This document shows positions 1 through 5,964 of a DNA stretch of 6,134 bases, one piece after another; position 1 is the first letter of the stretch, and each line of letters begins with the position of its first letter. The position numbers and the translations under genes are program-made. Source of the stretch: Verrucomicrobiota bacterium (GTDB lineage: Bacteria > Verrucomicrobiota > Verrucomicrobiia > Opitutales > UBA953); the NCBI GenBank assembly GCA_005798925.1, contig SYID01000170.1, positions 1 through 6,134 of the forward strand, given 5' to 3'. The notes beneath the pieces were generated by a model, which saw only the letters and a list, made by a program, of their open reading frames with translations, did no database searches and had not been told where the DNA came from.

Positions 1-1505
1 AGGTCGGGCGCGGGGGCCGACGGGCCGGGCTTGGCCTTGGCGGCCTCCAGGCCTTCGAGCATGTCCTCGAGCGTGATGGTCAGGTCGTTGAAGTCGTCCT
101 TGGCCGATTCGGGCACGCGCTTGAGCACGGCGTCGGCGCGGAGCGCGCGGACCAGGCCGCGTCCCTGGGCTTCGTCGGTCTCCCGGGCGGCCTTGCTGAT
201 CTTCTCGGCGGCGACCGGTCCGACCTTCGGCAGCAGGCAGAGCAGACGGGAGAGCGCGACCTGGTCGCGCGGGTTGTGCACGAAGCGCAGGTGCGCGAGG
301 ACGTCCTTCACGTGCGCGAGGTCGAAGAACTTGTGGCCGCTGGTGATGACGAACGGCACGCCCATGGCGTTGAGCTCCATCTGCAGCTCCAGAGACTGGT
401 AGTGGGCCCGGTAGAGCACGTGCATGTCCTTCAGCGCGTGGCCTTCATGGTGCAGCTGCATCAGCTTGCGGACCACGAGCTTGGCCTGCTGCGAGGTGTC
501 GCCGACGGTGAAGACGGTGGGCTGAGGTCCGCTCGGACGCACGGCCTGGAGGCGGCGGTCGAAGCCCTCGACGCGCGGCCGGTGACTGAGGATCTCGTTG
601 GCGAAGGCGAGGATCTCCGGGGTCGAGCGGTAGTTCGTGTCGATCGTGTGGATCAGCGTGCCCGGGTGGCGCTGCGGGAAGGCGACGATATTCTCCCAGT
701 CCGCGCCGCGCCAGGTGTAGATGCACTGGGCGTCGTCGCCGACGGCCATGATCTGGTGCTCGCTGGCGAGCAGGTCGATGATGCGGCTCTGGAGGCGGTT
801 GGTGTCCTGGAACTCAGCCACCAGGATGTGCCTGAAGCGCTGGCGGTAATGGGCGAGGGCGGCCGGGTCGTGCTCGAGCACGTGCAGCCAGAGGCTCAGC
901 AGGTCGTCGAAGTCGCACAGGTTGCGCTCCTGCTTCGCCGCGGCGTAGGCCGCGCAGAACTGCATCAGCTTCTCCGGGCCTCCTTTCATCCAGTCGAGGC
1001 GTTCGGTCAGGACTTCCTCCAGGGGTCGGAGGGTGTTGCGCGCATGGGAGTAGGCGTCGAGGATGACGGCCGCCTTGGGGTTCGTCTTGTCCTTGATGAA
1101 GGCGCCGTCGAGCGACTTCACGATCTCGGAGAACAGCTGCTCGGATTCCTTCTGGTCGAGGATGGTGAAGTCAGGCGAGCGCGAGGCCACGGCCGCGTTG
1201 CGGCGGAGGATGCGCTGACCGATGGAATGGAACGTGCCGCCCCAGAACTGGCCGCGCGGGACGCCGGTGAGGTCTTCGACGCGTTCGAGCATCTCCTTCG
1301 CCGACTTGTTCGTGAAGGTCAGCAGCAGGATGTCCCAAGGCTTGGCGCCTTGGTGCAGGAGCCAGGCCACGCGGTAGGTGAGGGTGCGGGTCTTGCCCGA
1401 GCCGGCTCCCGCGAGCACGAGCGCGGGACCGCGCGGCGAGGTCACCGCGGCGAACTGCTCGTCATTGAGCTCGGCGCGGAAGTCGACGGGGGGCAGGCCT
1501 TCCAC
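1..1505 (-). CDS. UvrD/PcrA/Rep-type superfamily 1A DNA helicase, 3' part cut by the window edge
   Basis: This is an ATP-dependent 3'-5' DNA helicase of the UvrD/PcrA/Rep family, which unwinds DNA in repair and replication restart. Read from GTG at 1505, 501 codons are present and the frame is still open at base 1. The Q motif is LNDEQ at residues 13-17 and Walker A is AGAGSGKT at 32-39. Motif Ia is LLLTFTNKSAKEM, followed by GTFHS from G90, DFDDLL from D198, motif III GDDAQCIYTWRGAD from G256, and NYRSTPEIL from N291. A 2B-type stretch with KFFDLAHVKDVLAHLR follows. Motifs V and VI and the C-terminus lie outside. Motif II reads LVAEFQDTN, where the family has LVDEFQDTN, so residue 230 is Ala instead of the Mg-binding Asp (codon at 816-818). 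The start is forced: the lipA stop lies in the same frame two codons upstream, and the next in-frame ATG falls after Walker A. No Shine-Dalgarno is visible, so translation is probably coupled to lipA. Family assignment is firm, but I cannot choose between uvrD, pcrA and rep. Confidence 0.93.
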   Translation of the reverse strand, partial: MEGLPPVDFRAELNDEQFAAVTSPRGPALVLAGAGSGKTRTLTYRVAWLLHQGAKPWDILLLTFTNKSAKEMLERVEDLTGVPRGQFWGGTFHSIGQRILRRNAAVASRSPDFTILDQKESEQLFSEIVKSLDGAFIKDKTNPKAAVILDAYSHARNTLRPLEEVLTERLDWMKGGPEKLMQFCAAYAAAKQERNLCDFDDLLSLWLHVLEHDPAALAHYRQRFRHILVAEFQDTNRLQSRIIDLLASEHQIMAVGDDAQCIYTWRGADWENIVAFPQRHPGTLIHTIDTNYRSTPEILAFANEILSHRPRVEGFDRRLQAVRPSGPQPTVFTVGDTSQQAKLVVRKLMQLHHEGHALKDMHVLYRAHYQSLELQMELNAMGVPFVITSGHKFFDLAHVKDVLAHLRFVHNPRDQVALSRLLCLLPKVGPVAAEKISKAARETDEAQGRGLVRALRADAVLKRVPESAKDDFNDLTITLEDMLEGLEAAKAKPGPSAPAPD

Positions 1506-1508
1506 GGG

Positions 1509-2396
1509 TCAACGGGCGGGTCGCTGGCGGCGATCCATCAGGCTGAACTTGGTGACCTGTTCGTCGGCGCGGTAGGAAGAACGGACCAGCGGGCCGGATT
1601 CGACATGCTTCACGCCGACCTCGAGGGCGAAGGTCTTCCATTCGGCGAATTCTTCCGGCGTGACCCAGCGGTCGATGGGCGCGTGTTCCTTGCTCGGCGA
1701 GAGGTACTGGCCGATCGTCAGGATGTCCACGTCGGCGGCGGCGATGTCGCGGATCAGCTGGGCGACCTCCTCCTTGCGTTCGCCGATGCCGAGCATGACG
1801 CCGGTCTTGGTGATGAAGTCGCGGGACTTGGCGTGCTTGAGCACCCAGAAGGAGCGGTCGTAGCGGGCGGTCTTGCGGACGGGGCGCTGCAGGCGTTCGA
1901 CCGTCTCGAGGTTGTGGTTGAGGATGTCGGGCCGGGCGTCGAGCAAGGTGTCGAGGTGTGCCTGTTCGCCGCGGAAATCCGCCGGGAGGACCTCGATGGT
2001 GGTGTTCGGGCAGCGGTGGCGGGTCGCGCGGATGGTCGCGGCCCAGACGGAGGCGCCGCCGTCCTTGAGGTCGTCGCGGGCCACCGAAGTGATGACCACG
2101 TGCTTGAGCTTCATCAGGGCGATGGATTCCGCCACGCGGGCCGGTTCGCCGAGGTCGAGCTCGCTGGGGCGGCCGGAAAGGACGGCGCAGAAGGTGCAGG
2201 AGCGGGTGCAGACGTTGCCGAGGATCATCACCGTGGCGCTGCCACGGGACCAGCATTCGCCCATGTTGGGGCACTGCGCGGACTGGCAGACCGTGTGCAG
2301 CTTGTGCTCGTCGACGTTCTTCTTCGTCTCCAGGAAGTCGGGACCGCTGGGGAGCTTGGCGCGGAGCCAGTCGGGTTTGCGGGCGGACTCGAGCAT
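1509..2396 (-). CDS. lipA: Lipoyl synthase (radical SAM)
   Basis: Lipoyl synthase inserts two sulfur atoms into the octanoyl group carried by lipoyl domains of pyruvate and 2-oxoglutarate dehydrogenases and the glycine cleavage H protein. The auxiliary 4Fe-4S cluster motif is C37-x4-C42-x5-C48 (CQSAQCPNMGEC). The radical SAM cluster motif is C63-x3-C67-x2-C70 (CTRSCTFC). The C-terminal RSSY motif at 272-275 supplies the serine ligand of the auxiliary cluster. Other family blocks are VITSVARDDLKDGGA (101-115), EVLPADFRG, ILNHNLETV, KTGVMLGIGE and TIGQYLSPSKEH. The length of 295 aa is normal. The ATG at 2394-2396 is the first in-frame start after an upstream TGA. The nearest purine-rich stretch (GGAAGAAGG, 2413-2421) is rather far away. 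An out-of-frame ATG lies at 2408-2410. Residue 106 is Ala where many LipA proteins have Asp (SVDRDD), which I regard as family variation. No lipB is visible. The helicase follows after a one-codon gap. Confidence 0.97.
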   Translation of the reverse strand: MLESARKPDWLRAKLPSGPDFLETKKNVDEHKLHTVCQSAQCPNMGECWSRGSATVMILGNVCTRSCTFCAVLSGRPSELDLGEPARVAESIALMKLKHVVITSVARDDLKDGGASVWAATIRATRHRCPNTTIEVLPADFRGEQAHLDTLLDARPDILNHNLETVERLQRPVRKTARYDRSFWVLKHAKSRDFITKTGVMLGIGERKEEVAQLIRDIAAADVDILTIGQYLSPSKEHAPIDRWVTPEEFAEWKTFALEVGVKHVESGPLVRSSYRADEQVTKFSLMDRRQRPAR

Positions 2397-2448
2397 GGAG
2401 GTGGGAACATTGCCTTCTTCCGGCGATTTTCAACCTAACAAAGAAGAA

Positions 2449-2476
2449 GGGGTGCTTTCCTCCCGGAAAGCACCCC
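2449..2476 (-). terminator. Strong stem-loop upstream of lipA, candidate intrinsic terminator or attenuator
   Basis: Perfect 12-base arms (2449-2460 and 2465-2476, GGGGTGCTTTCC against GGAAAGCACCCC) enclose a 4-base loop. AA on one side and TT on the other extend the stem. On the minus strand it is followed by TTCTTCTTTG, a broken U-rich tail. On the plus strand it is followed by TTTT. It may be a second terminator for the barrel gene. Because it ends only about 50 bases before the lipA start, it could instead sit in the lipA leader. Seen directly: the hairpin. Inferred: the function. Confidence 0.7.
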
Positions 2477-2544
2477 TTTTGCTATGCTGCAATCTCCCGG
2501 TTCTGAAACGGTTCCAGGCCGGGGAATGGTTCAGTCCAAGGAAG

Positions 2545-2570
2545 GCCGGGCGGTCCGAAGACCACCCGGC
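2545..2570 (-). terminator. UUCG-tetraloop terminator just after the barrel gene
   Basis: On the minus strand an 11-bp GC-rich stem (GCCGGGTGGTC with GACCGCCCGGC, one G-U pair) closes a UUCG tetraloop, an exceptionally stable RNA loop. It begins about 8 bases after the stop codon of the outer-membrane protein gene. A short pyrimidine tail (CTTCCTT) follows. Its position and structure fit a terminator for that gene. The tail is poor in U, so termination may be partial, or the hairpin may mainly protect the mRNA 3' end. Confidence 0.65.
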
Positions 2571-2578
2571 TCAGGTCC

Positions 2579-3367
2579 TTAGAAGACGGCCTTGATCGAA
2601 GCGCCGAAGAACAGCTGGTCGTCGTCTCCGCCGAAGGCGGAGGCGGCGGTGTTCGATTCGGTGCGTCCGGCGCCGGAGATGTTGTAGGCGATATAGGGCG
2701 TCAAGGTCGCGGTCTTCGAGAGCGCGATCGGCAGGGAGGCGTTCAGGCCGACGTGGGTCCAGACGCTTTCGGTGCCGGTATTGTAGCCGCCACCGTTGAA
2801 GGCAGTGTAGTAGCCTCCGAGGCTGTAGCCGGCGACGGCCTTCAGCACGAGGGAGGTGCTGTCGCTCAGCGCGAAGGACTTGTCCACGGCGAGCTCGGCG
2901 TAACCGGCGTCGATGTACATGTCATAAGCGTAGGTGGCGGCGACGTTCACCGGGCCGACCGTCTTGGCGGCGCTCACGAAGAACTCCGAGGCGAAGGTCT
3001 GACCGGCGCCGTTGCCGACGTAGCCATTGAGGAAGAAGAAGTACGTGTAACCGGCGGTCAGCGTGGCGAAGCCGGCGTCGTAGGCGAGCGAGGCGCCGAG
3101 GTCGAGCTCCTGGTAGAGGGAACGACGATCGTTGCTGGAAGTGTAGTAGGCCAGCGCGTTGAGCGTGGTGGTATCGGACAGCTTCTTGGAAGCGCCGAGG
3201 TTATACCAGGCGTTCTGGTTGGAGAACCAGAGGCCACGGTAGTAATACTCGCTGTCGTAGCCGGCCGTCAGGTCGAGGGCGACCGGAGCGGGGGCTGCGG
3301 CGGCGGTCTGGGCAAGACCGGACGCGGCGAGGAGGGTGGTGAGGGTGAGGGCGGTGATGTGCTTCAT
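2579..3367 (-). CDS. Secreted outer-membrane beta-barrel protein of unknown function
   Basis: The 262-aa product starts with a Sec signal peptide: K2, then a hydrophobic run ITALTLTTLLAASGLAQ and an AAAA stretch, with probable cleavage near residues 24-25. The mature part begins LDLTAGYDSEYYYRGLWFSNQ. It consists of alternating aromatic and polar beta strands separated by Gly-, Asn- and Ser-rich turns. It ends in SIKAVF, where the terminal Phe is the usual signature for outer-membrane assembly. The YYRG segment near the mature N-terminus recalls small barrel families annotated only as conserved outer-membrane proteins, but I cannot name a family or substrate. The frame is open upstream to an ATG at 3424. 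I chose the ATG at 3365-3367 because the signal peptide starts exactly there and AGGGGTGG precedes it at suitable spacing. The gene is probably monocistronic: an AT-richer region with repeats lies upstream and a hairpin terminator lies just downstream. Confidence 0.85.
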   Translation of the reverse strand: MKHITALTLTTLLAASGLAQTAAAAPAPVALDLTAGYDSEYYYRGLWFSNQNAWYNLGASKKLSDTTTLNALAYYTSSNDRRSLYQELDLGASLAYDAGFATLTAGYTYFFFLNGYVGNGAGQTFASEFFVSAAKTVGPVNVAATYAYDMYIDAGYAELAVDKSFALSDSTSLVLKAVAGYSLGGYYTAFNGGGYNTGTESVWTHVGLNASLPIALSKTATLTPYIAYNISGAGRTESNTAASAFGGDDDQLFFGASIKAVF

Positions 3368-3508
3368 GGCACCACCCCTGATGCTCACCCCGTGCCAAAG
3401 CCTTAAACCGTGCCATTGGCACAAGAAATTGACCGATTCAGGTCGTTTTTCGGCAATGCGACCGAAATCTGTCTTTATTTAGGCTTAAAGTGCTGTCGGA
3501 AACTAGTC
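3368..3508 (-). promoter_or_regulatory. Intergenic region upstream of the barrel gene, probable promoter and operator region
   Basis: This 141-base gap between the glgA stop and the barrel-gene start is clearly richer in A+T than the flanking genes, as expected for a promoter region. On the minus strand TTTAAG at 3402-3407 is a possible -10 element matching TATAAT at four of six positions. I see no convincing -35 partner for it. Upstream is an inverted repeat TTTCGG-N8-CCGAAA (plus-strand 3448-3467), and further upstream a TA-rich patch, 3473-3490. There is no good hairpin terminator for glgA here, so some read-through from glgA is possible. The region as a whole is a reasonable call, but the individual elements are weak. 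Confidence 0.4.
3390..3422 (-). repeat. Three TGGCAC half-sites: a 13-base palindrome plus a direct copy
   Basis: GTGCCA-T-TGGCAC on the plus strand (3410-3422) is a perfect inverted repeat with one central base. The extended unit CCGTGCCA occurs at 3408-3415 and again at 3390-3397, 18 bases apart start to start. If TTTAAG at 3402-3407 is the -10 element, the palindrome would sit in the promoter spacer and the second copy near the transcription start. That is a common place for a repressor to bind. The repeat is seen directly; the operator role is inferred. Confidence 0.4.
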
Positions 3509-4936
3509 TCAGGCTGAATGATATACGGCGAGGTGCTCCTCCGCGGCCTTCGCCCAGCTGAAATCCTGCTTCATGGCCTGCTTCTGAAGTGCTTTGAAAG
3601 CCTTCGGACGCGCGTAAAGCTCGAGTGCCCGCTCCAAGGCCCAGGCGATGCCGCCCTGATCAGCGTGCTCGAACACGATGCCGGTGCCGCCGTCTTTGCC
3701 GTCCCAGCCGCTGACGGTGTCGGCGAGGCCGCCGGTCGCGCGGACGATCGGCAGCGTGCCGTAGGCCATCGAATACATCTGGTTGAGGCCGCAAGGCTCG
3801 AAGCGGCTCGGCATGAGGAAGAAGTCGCTGCCGGCTTCGATGCGATGCGAGAGGCCGTTGTCGTAGCCGATGCGCACGGCGCACAGGCGCGGGAAGTCGG
3901 CCGCGAGCCGGCGGTATTCGTTCTCGAGCGCGGCGTCACCGCTGCCGAGCAGCACGAAGCGCAGTTTCTGTTCGCGGAGGAAGCGCGGGAGCACGGCCGC
4001 GGCGAGATCGAGGCCTTTCTGTTCCCAGAGGCGTGAGATCACGCCCACGAGCGGCAGGTCGTCGTCGGTCGGCAGGCCGAGTTCGCGCAGGAGAGCGGTC
4101 TTGCACTCGGCCTTGCCGGCGGGCTTGGCCGCGGAGAACGCCTTCGCGAGGTGCTTGTCGGTCGCCGGATTCCATTCGTCGCGGTCGACGCCATTGAGGA
4201 TGCCGTGGAGCTCGCCGGCGCGGCGGCGGACGACGTCGTCGAGGCCGTAGCCGAAGGCGGGCGTGAGGATCTCCTGCGCGTACGTCGGGCTGACGGTGAT
4301 GACCTTGCCGGCATGCAGGATGCCGCCTTTGAGGAAGTTGACGCCCCCCAGGCATTCGAGCTCCTGTGGGCTCCACAGGAATTCCGGCAGGCCCAGGTAA
4401 TCCATCAGGCGGCGCGGATGCACGCCTTGGTGCTGGAGGTTATGGATCGTGATCACCGAAAGCGCGCCGCCGAGCGGGCTCGTCTTCAGGGTCGTGTTCA
4501 GCAGCGCGGGTACCAGCCCGGCGGTCCAGTCATGGCAGTGCACCACTTCGGGCAGCCAGCTCGTCGTCAGGCAGGCGTCCAGCGCGGCGCGGCCGTAGAA
4601 CGCGGCGCGCTCCCCGGCGTCCTCGCGCGCCGGGTAGACCTCCCGCGCGCCGTAGAAGTCCTCGTGTTCGATGAACCACGCCTCGAAGCCGGCCGAGACC
4701 GGCAGCGTGCGCACGCGGCAGGCCGCCTTGCGCGGATCCCCGCCGACGCCGACCTTGAGCGATTCGATCAGCGTGCCCATGCGCTCGCGGCCTGGTACGG
4801 AACCGTAAAGCGGCGTCACCGCCCGCACCTCATGGCCGAGGGCGCCCAGCGCCTTGCCCAGGGCGGCGGCGGCGTCGCCGAGTCCGCCCGCCTTGGACCA
4901 TGGCGCCAGTTCAGGGGTCACGAAAAGGATTCTCAT
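3509..4936 (-). CDS. glgA: Glycogen synthase (ADP-glucose type, GT5)
   Basis: GlgA transfers glucose from ADP-glucose to the non-reducing end of an alpha-1,4-glucan chain in the cytoplasm to build glycogen. The 475-aa length is standard. The N-terminal MRILFVTPELAPWSKAGGLGD carries the ADP-glucose-binding KxGGLGD motif (K15-D21). HCHDW lies at 133-137 and the TIHNLQHQG block at 163-171. ILNGVDRDEWNP (246-257) leads into the C-terminal Rossmann domain. SRLWEQKGLDL (301-311) gives the phosphate-binding R302 and K307. PSRFEPCGLNQMYSMAYGTLP begins at P376 and contains the catalytic-site Glu E380, followed by GGLADTV near 402-408. A much longer open frame extends upstream to 5869, but family alignment fixes the start at 4936. 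That ATG overlaps the exosortase stop as ATGA. The bases just before it are pyrimidine-rich (CCTCCCCTCC) with no Shine-Dalgarno, so expression probably depends on termination-reinitiation from the exosortase gene. No glgB, glgC or glgP is visible. Confidence 0.97.
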   Translation of the reverse strand: MRILFVTPELAPWSKAGGLGDAAAALGKALGALGHEVRAVTPLYGSVPGRERMGTLIESLKVGVGGDPRKAACRVRTLPVSAGFEAWFIEHEDFYGAREVYPAREDAGERAAFYGRAALDACLTTSWLPEVVHCHDWTAGLVPALLNTTLKTSPLGGALSVITIHNLQHQGVHPRRLMDYLGLPEFLWSPQELECLGGVNFLKGGILHAGKVITVSPTYAQEILTPAFGYGLDDVVRRRAGELHGILNGVDRDEWNPATDKHLAKAFSAAKPAGKAECKTALLRELGLPTDDDLPLVGVISRLWEQKGLDLAAAVLPRFLREQKLRFVLLGSGDAALENEYRRLAADFPRLCAVRIGYDNGLSHRIEAGSDFFLMPSRFEPCGLNQMYSMAYGTLPIVRATGGLADTVSGWDGKDGGTGIVFEHADQGGIAWALERALELYARPKAFKALQKQAMKQDFSWAKAAEEHLAVYHSA

Positions 4937-5964
4937 GCGGAGGGGAGGTCGTCGCGCGGACGGCCGAGGCGGTTGAGCAAAGGGACGAAGGCGACGATCA
5001 AGAGCAGCGCGCCCGCCATGGCGACGTTGCCGGCCAGGTCGTGGACGGTGCCCAGGGAAGAGAAGCCGGGCTGCCCGTGCTCGATCCCGGCGAGGTCGCG
5101 TTCGAGCGACTTGGACCCATGGGCGAGCGCGTGGAAAGTAAGGAAGGTGTTGCGGCCGATGTTCAGGAGCAAGGCGGTGAACGCGGCCAGGCCGATCAGC
5201 GCGACCCGGCGCAGCAGGGACCCGGGGAACCCGCCTTCGAGGAAGACGGAGCCGAGGAAGGCTCCGGCGAAAACGCAGGCGGAGAGCGACCGGATGCCGG
5301 AGCAGGCCTCGGCCACGCCGACCGCGTCGCCGTTGGCGAAGACGATCGTGTTGCCGCTGACGCGGATGACATGGTCGTTGGCGCGCAGGATACCGGAGAC
5401 GATCTCGGTGACGTTGGTCAGCAGCGCGCCCTTGATCTGGTTGTCGACGAGGTAGAGGAACGGCCCGGAGATCAGCCAGACGGCGGCGGGGAAGACCATC
5501 AGGCCGACGGCCCGCCAGCGTGCCCGGTCGGCCGCCGCGGCTCCGTCTGGTCCCCGGACGGACAGGTAGGTGAGCGCGAGCGCGGCTCCGGTCAGACCGA
5601 AGGCGATCGCCAAGGTCGGGCCGGTGCCGACGCCGAACACCGCGCGGGCCGCGGCGCCGAGGCCGAAGACCCCGAGCGAAAGGAAGGCGAGGACCTGCGC
5701 CGCCGCCAAGGCCAGGCGCCCGGTCGGCGCAGAGACCTCGGCGCGGGCGCCGGTCAGCCAGTCGCGGAGTTCGTCCCATCGGTCCCAGAGGACATAGGCG
5801 GAGAAGGCGGGCACCAGGTAGCCGAAGCCATAGTCGTCCTTGGTGCTCCAGATCGCCCATTGGTCCCACGTCGTGAACGCCGCGAGGCCGACCAGGAGCA
5901 GGCCGAGGCCGCGCGTGGTGCCGTCGAGCGTCGCCGACGACGGGGTTGGGTGGTCCGCGGACAT
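4933..5964 (-). CDS. Exosortase/archaeosortase-family membrane transpeptidase
   Basis: Exosortases are polytopic inner-membrane cysteine enzymes. They are thought to cleave C-terminal PEP-CTERM-type sorting signals and hand proteins on to surface or exopolysaccharide assembly. The 343-aa product has about eight hydrophobic segments (roughly 18-33, 47-61, 84-105, 117-135, 153-172, 222-242, 253-275 and 309-333). The signature VAEACSGIRSLSA contains the proposed catalytic C221. R271 lies in NIGRNTFLTFHALAHG and H308 in GTVHDLAG, giving the family Cys-Arg-His set in the usual order. The N-terminal YGFGYLVPAFSAYVLW matches the family's conserved region before the second membrane segment. There is no C-terminal EpsI-like domain; the chain ends shortly after the last membrane segment in a charged tail. 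The ATG at 5962-5964 overlaps the TGA of the upstream ABC ATPase by one base (TGATG), and its own TGA overlaps glgA. I cannot assign the exosortase subtype. Confidence 0.9.
   Translation of the reverse strand: MSADHPTPSSATLDGTTRGLGLLLVGLAAFTTWDQWAIWSTKDDYGFGYLVPAFSAYVLWDRWDELRDWLTGARAEVSAPTGRLALAAAQVLAFLSLGVFGLGAAARAVFGVGTGPTLAIAFGLTGAALALTYLSVRGPDGAAAADRARWRAVGLMVFPAAVWLISGPFLYLVDNQIKGALLTNVTEIVSGILRANDHVIRVSGNTIVFANGDAVGVAEACSGIRSLSACVFAGAFLGSVFLEGGFPGSLLRRVALIGLAAFTALLLNIGRNTFLTFHALAHGSKSLERDLAGIEHGQPGFSSLGTVHDLAGNVAMAGALLLIVAFVPLLNRLGRPRDDLPSA

Noticed and set aside
2079..2081. Ala106 in LipA (SVARDD) where many homologues have Asp (SVDRDD).
   Set aside because: This position varies in the family, as far as I know, and all cluster-binding cysteines and the RSSY serine are intact. 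It is probably natural variation, unlike the helicase change.
276..2438. A 720-codon open frame on the plus strand, antisense to the helicase and lipA.
   Set aside because: It spans two well-supported minus-strand genes and the gap-side hairpin arm region. Its product is a low-complexity run rich in Val, Gly, Glu, Asp and Arg with no recognisable motif. Long antisense frames are expected in GC-rich genes.
3382..3397. A sigma-54-like -24/-12 match on the minus strand, TGGCACGGGGTGAGCA, with correct GG-N10-GC spacing.
   Set aside because: Transcription would start only about four or five bases before the barrel-gene ATG and would exclude most of its ribosome-binding sequence. The -12 part is also only a partial match. 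TGGCAC is better explained as part of the repeated half-sites.
3368..3424. An N-terminal extension of the barrel protein to an ATG at 3424.
   Set aside because: The extra 19 residues would bury the signal peptide, and they run across the palindrome and repeat region. The ATG at 3367 has a ribosome-binding sequence.
4937..5869. An upstream extension of the glgA reading frame to 5869, giving a 786-aa fusion-like product.
   Set aside because: The added residues are an Arg/Pro-rich out-of-frame reading of the exosortase gene. The conserved GlgA N-terminus begins exactly at the ATG at 4936.
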